The notes below the pieces were generated by a model that saw nothing but the letters and a program-made list of their open reading frames with translations, ran no database searches and was not told the DNA's origin. Below, one piece after another: positions 1 through 4,933 of a DNA stretch of 5,102 nt. The position numbers and the translations under genes were made by a program. The DNA is from Nanobdellota archaeon (GTDB taxonomy: Archaea; Thermoproteota; Nitrososphaeria; Nitrososphaerales; Nitrosopumilaceae), in the NCBI GenBank assembly GCA_012030815.1, contig JAAUVF010000087.1:1-5102 (forward strand), in the 5' to 3' direction. Within the stretch, counting starts at the first letter, position 1. The number at the start of each line of letters is the position of its first letter.

Positions 1-2
1 AA

Positions 3-161
3 ATCTTAGCTTTGGAAAACACAACTCTCGTGATTGAATCCAACTTCAGACTAGCAATAGGTGCAGCAGCTTTTTCTATCTCCAATTGTGAAGTGTTGTT
101 AAGTGATAGTCACCTGCAATCACATAACACTATGTTCTTCAGTTTTTTGGCTAGTGTATAA
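3..161 (+). CDS. possible C-terminal end of an unidentified protein (left-edge partial)
   Basis: A reading frame open from the left edge runs 52 codons to a TAA at 159-161. The peptide is fairly balanced, with a hydrophobic stretch (LAIGAAAFSIS, about residues 17-27) and an end reading FFSFLASV. I do not recognise it. GC looks somewhat higher here than in the stretch that follows, which slightly favours coding. Against it, the minus strand is also open from about 109 to the left edge, with a hydrophilic reading containing LEIEKAAAPIASLKLD, so the coding strand is not settled. An open frame of this length is not rare by chance in AT-rich DNA. Other breaks in this window suggest missing bases, so the TAA may not be the true end. 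Treat it as a weak candidate only. Confidence 0.2.
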   Translation: MLALENTTLVIESNFRLAIGAAAFSISNCEVLLSDSHLQSHNTMFFSFLASV

Positions 162-417
162 ATCTGGAACTTTTAGTATACGTTAATTTGTTTATATGTA
201 TGGCTTATCATTCTGTAAAGACTTCAATTTCTGCACCTAGCATCATCTTACGTTATAGTTAGTTTTACCACATTTGCATAGTAGCTTCCAAACAATGCTG
301 GCTACTATGTATTTAGATTCTGATTATCATGATATGAAGGCTGTTGGAAAAATTCCTTGTTTGACTCAGAATAAGTGCTATATGCAGCGGAAAGATTGAT
401 GTGCAGGAAGGCTTTTC

Positions 418-437
418 TGTCATAAAGTGTCATAAAA
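418..437. repeat. two-copy 10-base tandem repeat
   Basis: TGTCATAAAG at 418-427 is followed directly by TGTCATAAAA at 428-437, differing only in the last base. It sits where the moderate-GC part of the left region gives way to very AT-rich sequence. No function can be assigned. Confidence 0.4.
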
Positions 438-745
438 ATATATTTTAAATTTTTTGTGATTCTTACGAAAATATGTAATCTAGCCTACTTGTGTCATACT
501 TGCATCATTTTTATTAGTATTCTTTCACCTATTCTCATTTCAATGAGTGAAATATATCATGTTTTTAGCATATCTTGTAATTTTTAAAATTTCATAAATG
601 TATTCTAATACGAATTGATGATTTTTGCTTTGATAACTTTTTACAGATCCGCATTATTTTAATGTCTTTATCATAGATTAGTATCATGTGTGATTTCAAT
701 AAAAAAATGGTTTTTCAGTGTTTTGAGGAATGTCTCTTTTTTATA

Positions 746-811
746 ACTCCAATTAATCCGTCCTTTACCGATGATGGAGTACTCTTGATTCTTAACAAGT
801 AATTCAAGAGT
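746..811. repeat. two abutting inverted repeats
   Basis: ACTCCA (746-751) pairs with TGGAGT (775-780). Immediately next to it, ACTCTTGA (781-788) pairs with TCAAGAGT (804-811) around a 15-base loop. The second arm is followed by a T-rich stretch on the plus strand. The 8-base pair is the stronger one; the first has a long loop and could be chance. The pair could be a terminator or protein-binding remnant within an otherwise empty region. No adjacent gene supports either reading. Confidence 0.3.
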
Positions 812-1044
812 TATTTAGTTTAGAAATTGAAGAATATAATCAAACTAGATACGATGTATATCCATATTACAAAATTTATCAAATTGATCTATACTATACT
901 AGTAAAACTTTGAAGAGATTTATTTTTACACATATTTTATAAAAATAGGTATTACGTGTCGTGTTGTAAATAGATATGCTATATAATGACTATCACATAA
1001 TCCGTTTTGCTTTTTAATCAAACTATTACATTTAATCTAAAGAG

Positions 1045-1052
1045 TTTAATTA
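1045..1052 (+). promoter_or_regulatory. putative TATA box of tRNA-Cys
   Basis: TTTAATTA is centred about 26 bases upstream of the first tRNA base at 1075. That is the usual archaeal TATA-to-start distance if the transcript begins at or just before the tRNA. The surroundings are uniformly AT-rich, so the call rests on spacing. Confidence 0.4.
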
Positions 1053-1074
1053 TTCAATTCATATTTTTCAAAAC

Positions 1075-1146
1075 GGTACTCTGGCAGAACGGTTATGCGT
1101 GAGCCTGCAAAGCTTATACAAGGGGGTTCGACTCCCTCGGGTACCT
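1075..1146 (+). tRNA. tRNA-Cys (anticodon GCA)
   Basis: A full cloverleaf can be drawn. The acceptor stem GGTACTC (1075-1081) pairs with GGGTACC (1139-1145), with one T-G wobble. The D stem GCA/TGC (1084-1086, 1096-1098) encloses a loop containing GG. The anticodon stem TGAGC/GCTTA (1100-1104, 1112-1116) holds the loop CTGCAAA, giving anticodon GCA at 1107-1109. The T arm at 1122-1138 has the loop TTCGACT. The unpaired base before the 3' end is T (1146), the discriminator expected for tRNA-Cys. CCA is not encoded and no intron is seen. A T-rich run follows directly. The gene converges on the cupredoxin gene, whose reconstructed stop is only 6 bases away. Confidence 0.95.
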
Positions 1147-1158
1147 TTATTTTTAATT
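1146..1158 (+). terminator. T-rich tail ending the tRNA transcript
   Basis: The tRNA is followed by TTTATTTTTAATT. Archaeal RNA polymerase commonly terminates at runs of T without a hairpin, so this is the likely end of the tRNA transcript. It overlaps the last codons and stop of the convergent cupredoxin gene, so the two transcripts end against each other. Confidence 0.45.
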
Positions 1159-1561
1159 AGAAATCACTTGTCCTTTCATCCATGGATGTAATGTACAAAA
1201 ATAATCATAAACACCAGTATTTTCAAAACAAATGTAAATGATTCTTCAGGATCTAAATATCCACTATCAAAAAGATCACTTGCATCACCATAATATCCCG
1301 AAGTTACACTATGAAATGCTGCATCATGATTTACCCAAGTAACTGAGTCACCCTGTTTAACTGAAATGATTGATGGGATGTAGCAAGAATCAGTGTTTTC
1401 ACATCCTGGACGTGAAACTTTTGTCGGCATTATTACATCTGCTTTTAGGTCTGGTTTTGGGTCATTAGTGTTTTGATCAGAATCAATATTTTGAGACATC
1501 AAACCAATTCCAATAGATAGAATTATTCCAAAAATTGCTGTTAGTATTATTTTTTCTTCAA
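1153..1561 (-). CDS. secreted blue copper protein (plastocyanin/amicyanin-like cupredoxin), interrupted by two frameshifts as read
   Basis: This is a type 1 copper electron carrier of the kind abundant in ammonia-oxidising archaea, exported or membrane-anchored. As read, only 1176-1502 is open. Adding one A to the A6 run (plus-strand T6, 1550-1555) joins it to an upstream TTG at 1559-1561 and gives MKKKIILTAI plus a hydrophobic segment, a clear signal peptide. A GTGAT ribosome site lies 5 bases before that TTG (1567-1571). Adding one base at 1220-1228 restores the C-terminus, ending at the stop in 1153-1155. The rebuilt protein is 136 residues. Residues about 54-60 carry a Cys pair (PGCENTDSC). 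The copper ligands would be His84 (AAFHSV) and Cys123, His126 and Met129 in CTLHPWM, with amicyanin-type C-x2-H-x2-M spacing. Without the repair, the last three ligands are lost. The physiological partner is unknown; ammonia oxidation is inferred from lineage. Confidence 0.85.
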
Positions 1562-1566
1562 ATCAC

Positions 1567-1571
1567 ATCAC
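1567..1571 (-). promoter_or_regulatory. ribosome binding site of the cupredoxin gene
   Basis: GTGAT, part of the archaeal GGTGAT-type Shine-Dalgarno sequence, lies 5 bases before the TTG at 1559-1561. A second GTGAT overlaps the start itself. This supports TTG-1561 as the true start rather than the internal TTG or ATG at 1497-1502, which would cut off the signal peptide. Confidence 0.5.
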
Positions 1572-1608
1572 ACATAGAACCAAGTTATTATGTAATTACC
1601 AGATTCTC

Positions 1609-1619
1609 TAAATATATAA
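1609..1619. promoter_or_regulatory. putative shared TATA element between two divergent genes
   Basis: The near-symmetrical AT tract around AATATATA lies between the divergent cupredoxin and AIPR starts, which are 75 bases apart. Its centre is about 22 bases upstream of the TTG at 1637, suiting a leaderless AIPR transcript. It is about 54 bases upstream of the cupredoxin TTG at 1561, suiting a short leader that carries the GTGAT ribosome site. Use in both directions is an inference; separate elements may exist, for example around 1585-1595. Confidence 0.4.
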
Positions 1620-1636
1620 CATATTAGACATATTAA

Positions 1637-3386
1637 TTGGCTCAAAATAGCAATGGGTTATTAGAATACATTCCAGGTTCACACGCTCTATTAGCTCATA
1701 AAAATTCGAGTGTTCCTTTAGAAGGGTTTTCAGAAAATGTGAAAGGGAGTATACAAGAATATGCTGAAGATTCAAAAATGAGGTAGAAAAAGGCAATAAT
1801 TTTCTTCAGTGGGTACTCACACGAGTTTTTGAGGCTACAGAAGATGATGCAGCTGATGCAATTGTAGATGGTGCAAATGATCTTGGCATTGATGCATATC
1901 TCCCAGTAGATTTTTCAGATAACACTATTCGTTTGTTTCAATCAAAATATGGAACGTCTCATTCTTTTGAAGCAATTGCCAAATTCAAAGAAGATGCTAA
2001 ACGTTTACTTGGAAAAGATGTCACAAAAATGAGACCAGAATTAGCACAACTTGTTACAAAAATTAAAGAAAAAAACTTGAAAATAAAATGCTGCTATGTG
2101 ACAGATCAAAAAGTAGAGTATCAAGATGATATAATTGAAATAATAGATATTGAAAAAATCATTCAAAGATTATGGGAGAGAATAAAAAAACCTGCAGCTG
2201 GAAAAAGATCATCAATAAAATTAGAAAGAATGCTTAGACATGAAAACACAATTTTAGGGATCTTAAAACTTAGGGAATTAACTGAATTTGTTAGCAAGAA
2301 TAGAGATTATGTTTTTGAATCAAACATAAGACAGTGGATGCAGTTTAAAACAACAGTAAACAAGGGGTTAAGAGAAACTCTTCAGAGTAACCCAGGAAAA
2401 TTTTTCTATTATAATAATGGAATTACAATTGTAGTTAGTGATTTTGAAGAATTAGGAGATAACATAATTGAGCTTCATGCTCCACAAATTGTAAACGGTG
2501 CACAGACATCTAATTCAATTCTTGATCATTCAAAACGAACTAAAAACATGGATGGTTCAATGACAGTAACGATAATCAAAGCAGATGATGAACAAGAACA
2601 AAATAATATTACAAAATATCGTAATTCACAGAATTCCGTTAGAGGAAAGGATCTTGTCTCACTAATGGATTTTCACAAGTCAATCAAATCACAATTAAAA
2701 AATTGTGGGTATTTTTATGAAATTCAAGCAGGTTCATTTGATACAAAATCTAAATCAAAACAATCAGAATATCAAGGAGATTCTATTTACAATGATTATC
2801 TTCCAGACAATCACAAAAAAGTAATTGTTGCTAAAGATGCCATACAAGCGTTAGTAGCTGGAATTGAACAAAGACCTACAGAAGCATACAGTTCTCCAGC
2901 TCAGTTCCTTCCAAGAGGAAGTAAGTATGACGATGTATTCAATGACAACCTAAAAGATGATTATAGAATTCTACTTTATCCATATCTTGTAAAAGAATAT
3001 GCAAAAAGACATTAAAGTACGGAAAGCAAGGTGGACATAAAACAAAAAGATATGCAACTTTATTTTATGTTGGAGTCTACTTTAGAATTTTACATAAAAA
3101 AATTCTAGAAACAAAAGGAGATTTTAAAAGTGATGTAAGAAAAGTGGAGCCAATATTTCGTAGTTTTAAACTAAATTCAAGAATTCTAAAAATTGCAGAT
3201 GTAGTAGTGACTAAATTTTTAGAAGATACTGTAGTAGATGATGAAATCGAATTAGCAAATACAAAACACAATTTCTTTTCACAACATGTATGGAATGATT
3301 CAATGCTTAGAGTAGTAGATAAAAAAATAAGGCAAGAAGAAGAAGAAATTTTAGCCTTGAAAAAACTTGCAAATAACTTGTTTTAG
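1637..3386 (+). CDS. AIPR-family (abortive infection phage resistance) protein with nuclease-like N-terminus, interrupted by two frameshifts as read
   Basis: As read the gene is in three pieces: 1637-1786 (from a TTG), a middle frame open to 3015, and a C-terminal frame to 3386. Adding one A to the A5 run at 1774-1778 joins EYAEDSK to NEVEKGNNFLQWV. Adding one A to the A5 run at 3003-3007 joins KEYAK to KTLKYGKQGG. The rebuilt protein is about 583 residues, a normal AIPR length. Residues 76-104 read IVDG..D.GIDAY followed by FQSK, a PD-(D/E)xK nuclease pattern (Asp86, Gln102-x-Lys104). The AIPR hallmarks follow: FYYNNGIT at about 257-264 and QIVNGAQTSNS at about 284-294. The C-terminus is a charged helix (RQEEEEILALKKL). 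The TATA box about 22 bases upstream supports the TTG start, though the first 40 residues are less certain. The family is linked to phage exclusion; target and trigger are unknown, and no methyltransferase or antitoxin partner is visible here. Confidence 0.82.
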
Positions 3387-3394
3387 ATTTTAAA

Positions 3395-3460
3395 AAGGTA
3401 GAAGCCCAACCAAGTAAAAATTTGCAGGAGGTTTACATTGGTCAGACTACCTACCTGAAA
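3395..3460 (+). repeat. inverted repeat with an embedded GGAGG and tiny reading frame
   Basis: In the gap after the AIPR gene, AGGTAG (about 3396-3401) can pair with CTACCT in 3451-3460, and inside it CCAA with TTGG, separated by an unpaired 4-5 base bulge. The loop holds a strong GGAGG at 3426-3430, followed 6 bases later by TTG and five further codons reading VRLPT, then TGA. It could be a structured 3' end, a small RNA or an accidental match. No known riboswitch or RNA family is recognised. The rest of 3387-3515 shows nothing else. Confidence 0.25.
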
Positions 3461-3515
3461 TTCATACAAACCAGTATTATTTAACATGATTTTTCAATTA
3501 GCATCTAGAATGTTT

Positions 3516-3524
3516 TTTATATAG
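3516..3524 (+). promoter_or_regulatory. TATA box of the two-CxxC protein gene
   Basis: TTTATATAG is centred about 26 bases upstream of the TTG at 3546. This is the spacing expected if transcription starts at the start codon itself, so the mRNA would be leaderless. It supports TTG-3546 as the start, since no Shine-Dalgarno sequence is present. Confidence 0.55.
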
Positions 3525-3545
3525 ATCAAAGAGAGCAGAATTGAT

Positions 3546-3712
3546 TTGGGAATTAAAGAAAAATGCGCTATTTGCAATGGCAAAATATCTTTACGATTTA
3601 ACCCTATGGAGGAATGGGGGATTAAAGGCTCTATTTGTGGAGATTGTTATTCAAAAAGATCGATAAGCATTATCCAGGAGATCATGTTAGAGTAAATAAA
3701 GAACAAGACTAG
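3546..3712 (+). CDS. small zinc-ribbon-like protein with two CxxC pairs, one frameshift as read
   Basis: From TTG-3546 the frame reads MGIKEKCAICNGKISL, then NPMEEWGIKG, then CGDCYSK: two CxxC pairs (Cys7/Cys10 and Cys34/Cys37) as in a zinc ribbon or rubredoxin-like knuckle. As read, the frame leaves this pattern after the A5 run at 3653-3657 and stops at 3693-3695. Adding one A gives KKIDKHYPGDHVRVNKEQD with a stop at 3710-3712, a 55-residue protein. The form CYSKK...HYPG.H.RVNK matches my memory of a short conserved protein in Nitrosopumilales, so the repaired frame is probably the real one. Its function is unknown; metal binding is inferred from the cysteines. The gene is leaderless by its TATA spacing. 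Its stop overlaps that of the convergent gene through the palindrome CTAG (3709-3712), which itself favours the repaired end. Confidence 0.72.
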
Positions 3713-4290
3713 TCGGATTTTGAATATTTGTTAACATAAAGACAATTCCATGCAAGTGGATCTTCTTTTACATTTTTTTCTTCAAGAAATACAATATCAG
3801 TGACTGTTTTTTTTCTTTTGAGTAGATTAACTTGAAAACTAGTAAACTGTTTGCAATCACAGTCATTGTATAGACATACATCATCATCGCCTTCATCATG
3901 ATCTTCTGCTGTATGTCCACAATCACATAATGCATCATTTTTTACATCCTTACGAGATTTCTTTGTGTAGATTCCTAATCTGAAATATGCTTCACCGCCA
4001 TGTCCTTTCTTAAATCGTTCATAATTTTCTGATTTTTGTAGTACCTTAAAAAAAGAAATATTAGATTCTGGATGTTGAGAATCTGAACCAATGATTATCC
4101 AATATTCATCACCGATCTCAACAAATCTAATTTTGATCGATGGATCTAGCCACCAATGTATTTTATCATGCCAAATATCTGATGCCTCCTTTCTATCAGC
4201 AAATAATGGGACAACATTCATTCTTAGATCATAATAACGATAGGCAACCCCCATGAAATCATCAAACCATGAAATATGAGAAGCAGGCAA
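3709..4290 (-). CDS. hypothetical protein with a CxCGH...C...CxC metal-binding-like cluster
   Basis: This is an intact 193-residue frame from a TTG at 4288-4290. I do not recognise a named family. Residues 1-110 look like a soluble alpha/beta domain rich in aromatic residues (DIWHDKIHWW, DEYWIIIGSD). Residues 121-149 form a compact Cys/His cluster: Cys122, Cys124, His126, His131, Cys139, Cys144 and Cys146, reading LCDCGH....H, an acidic DEGDDD loop, then C....CDCKQF. I recall CxCGH...H...C...CxC cassettes of this type in other archaeal proteins; zinc binding is inferred. No signal peptide or membrane segment is present, so it is probably cytoplasmic. A TATA box 27 bases upstream of the TTG supports this start and a leaderless mRNA. 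It is divergent from the winged-helix gene, with an inverted repeat across its promoter, and overlaps the convergent two-CxxC gene by CTAG. Confidence 0.75.
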   Translation of the reverse strand: MPASHISWFDDFMGVAYRYYDLRMNVVPLFADRKEASDIWHDKIHWWLDPSIKIRFVEIGDEYWIIIGSDSQHPESNISFFKVLQKSENYERFKKGHGGEAYFRLGIYTKKSRKDVKNDALCDCGHTAEDHDEGDDDVCLYNDCDCKQFTSFQVNLLKRKKTVTDIVFLEEKNVKEDPLAWNCLYVNKYSKSD

Positions 4291-4300
4291 TATACCAAAA

Positions 4301-4326
4301 ATCAGATTAGAGCGTATTTATCTGAT
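4301..4326. promoter_or_regulatory. candidate operator: 7-base inverted repeat across the TATA box of the Cys/His-cluster gene
   Basis: ATCAGAT (4301-4307) and ATCTGAT (4320-4326) are exact inverted copies, 19 bases centre to centre, close to two helical turns. A further CTGA follows at 4327-4330, extending the right half as a short direct repeat. The minus-strand TATA box (4315-4320) lies against the right arm, so a dimer bound here could block TBP. The divergent winged-helix gene is the obvious candidate binder, but this is inference. Confidence 0.4.
4315..4320 (-). promoter_or_regulatory. TATA box of the Cys/His-cluster gene
   Basis: TAAATA on the minus strand is centred 27 bases upstream of the TTG at 4290, the spacing for a leaderless archaeal transcript. 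It favours TTG-4290 as the start; there is no Shine-Dalgarno sequence before it. Confidence 0.5.
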
Positions 4327-4345
4327 CTGAATTAATGGTAATACC

Positions 4346-4353
4346 CTTATATC
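4346..4353 (+). promoter_or_regulatory. TATA box of the winged-helix regulator
   Basis: CTTATATC is centred about 26 bases upstream of the ATG at 4376, consistent with a leaderless transcript starting at or next to the start codon. It lies 20 bases to the right of the inverted repeat at 4301-4326, so a regulator bound there could also affect this promoter. Confidence 0.5.
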
Positions 4354-4375
4354 TTGGTTTTATACCTATAATCAC

Positions 4376-4657
4376 ATGGTTTCCTATAGAACTAGCATGC
4401 AAATAGTAGCAGACCTTTTGACAGTTACTGAGCAATCAGGTCAGCAAGGTATCAAAACAACATCATTACTAACAAAGGCAAATTTATCACATTCCAGATT
4501 ATCAAAGTTCTTAGAAAATTTAACAGGTTCTGGATTAATCAATAAAATAGAATTTGACAACAAGAATACATTTGTAATAACAGAAAAAGGAAGACAATAC
4601 TTAGAATCATATGCAAAGTTTGCAGGTATTGCAGAATCCTTCGGATTAGAACTTTAA
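4376..4657 (+). CDS. winged-helix DNA-binding protein (HTH_45-like)
   Basis: This 93-residue protein is almost entirely one winged-helix domain. An N-terminal helix (residues 5-19, MQIVADLLTVTEQ) is followed by a helix-turn-helix at about 25-50, where TTSLLTKANLS leads into the recognition helix HSRLSKFLENLTGSGLI. A beta wing with NTFVITEKG (64-72) and a C-terminal helix (73-88) likely used for dimerisation complete it. There is no ligand or sensor domain. The motif order and the ending GRQYLESYAKF fit the single-domain regulators that are numerous in ammonia-oxidising archaea. It probably acts as a dimeric transcription regulator; its target is unknown, with the divergent gene and inverted repeat at 4301-4326 as the local candidate. 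The ATG start is supported by TATA spacing. Its stop is 2 bases from that of the convergent membrane-protein gene. Confidence 0.88.
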   Translation: MVSYRTSMQIVADLLTVTEQSGQQGIKTTSLLTKANLSHSRLSKFLENLTGSGLINKIEFDNKNTFVITEKGRQYLESYAKFAGIAESFGLEL

Positions 4658-4659
4658 GT

Positions 4660-4848
4660 TTATTTTTTAGACCTTCGATTTATCCTATCTTTTTGTTTCT
4701 GTTTTCTATCCTTATACGAACTGTAAATAACAATTATCGATATACCTGCAATTGCAGAATAAAATAGCGGAATAAGAGGTTGTTCGTGTGGTATGCCAGT
4801 TGTAGGGGAGATAAACGCGATAGGGATAGTAACAATAAGAAAAATCAT
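4660..4848 (-). CDS. small membrane protein, two hydrophobic segments and a basic tail
   Basis: This 62-residue protein starts at an ATG (4846-4848). The first segment (about residues 2-14, IFLIVTIPIAFIS) is a short transmembrane or signal-like helix. A polar, proline-containing loop (PTTGIPHEQP) follows, then a second transmembrane helix (about 27-44, containing AIAGISIIVIY). The tail (45-62) is strongly basic (KDRKQKQKDRINRRSKK), which by the positive-inside rule should be cytoplasmic. There is no recognised domain or catalytic residue, and the function is unknown. It converges on the winged-helix gene with 2 bases between stops. It is divergent from another small membrane protein of similar design at the right edge. 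There is no clear Shine-Dalgarno sequence. Confidence 0.62.
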   Translation of the reverse strand: MIFLIVTIPIAFISPTTGIPHEQPLIPLFYSAIAGISIIVIYSSYKDRKQKQKDRINRRSKK

Positions 4849-4889
4849 ACAACTATGAGATATTTATCCATACCCAGTATGATTTACAA

Positions 4890-4926
4890 AACCATATATC
4901 TTTTTGATTTAACTGTGATATAATAG
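4890..4926. promoter_or_regulatory. AT-rich divergent promoter region between the two membrane-protein genes
   Basis: The 85 bases between the divergent ATGs hold CATATATC (4893-4900) and GATATAATA (about 4917-4925). CATATATC is 38 bases before the plus-strand ATG and 48 before the minus-strand ATG, so it could serve either gene with a short leader. On the minus strand, TAAATA around 4861-4866 is too close to its ATG for a leaderless start. The exact elements are uncertain. Confidence 0.3.
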
Positions 4927-4933
4927 AAAAATA

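Larger units (their letters stand above)
162..1074. other. gene-poor AT-rich stretch, about 900 bases
   Basis: I find no convincing gene here on either strand. Short open stretches exist. On the plus strand, positions 259-399 read as 46 codons containing MYLDSDYHDMKAVGK, and 200-262 read as 20 codons from an ATG. On the minus strand, about 671-814 is open with a basic reading (GKGRINWSYKK) but has no usual start codon. None could be matched to a family, and none has a clear promoter or ribosome site. Up to about 430 the GC is moderate, then it falls noticeably, giving an untranslated-looking block up to the tRNA. It could be a decayed insertion or a large intergenic spacer. The rest of the window is very compact, so this gap is unusual. 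Confidence 0.5.

Noticed and set aside
259..399. Plus-strand open stretch containing YLDSDYHDMKAVG, considered as a transposase remnant
   Set aside because: The resemblance to DDE transposases is only impressionistic; no terminal inverted repeats or target duplication were found.
614..640. TGATGA considered as the C box of a C/D small RNA
   Set aside because: No CTGA D box at suitable spacing and no second internal box pair.
671..814. Minus-strand open stretch with a basic reading (GKGRINWSYKK)
   Set aside because: It has no ATG, GTG or TTG start, no promoter and no recognised family; the length is expected by chance in AT-rich DNA.
1608..1796. 62-codon minus-strand frame
   Set aside because: It lies opposite the N-terminal part of the AIPR gene, which has the better protein and promoter; the minus reading looks like a shadow.
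1774..3007. Programmed frameshifting in the AIPR gene
   Set aside because: Both sites are plain A5 runs without a classic slippery heptamer or evident downstream structure, and identical breaks occur in unrelated neighbours; missing bases are simpler.
3077..3271. 64-codon minus-strand frame
   Set aside because: It lies opposite the continuous AIPR C-terminal frame; low-complexity Ser/Thr-rich reading typical of an antisense shadow.
3144..3386. Separate 80-residue gene starting at a GTG
   Set aside because: The same frame is open upstream to about 3003 and joins the AIPR frame by one added A, so it is the C-terminus, not an independent gene.
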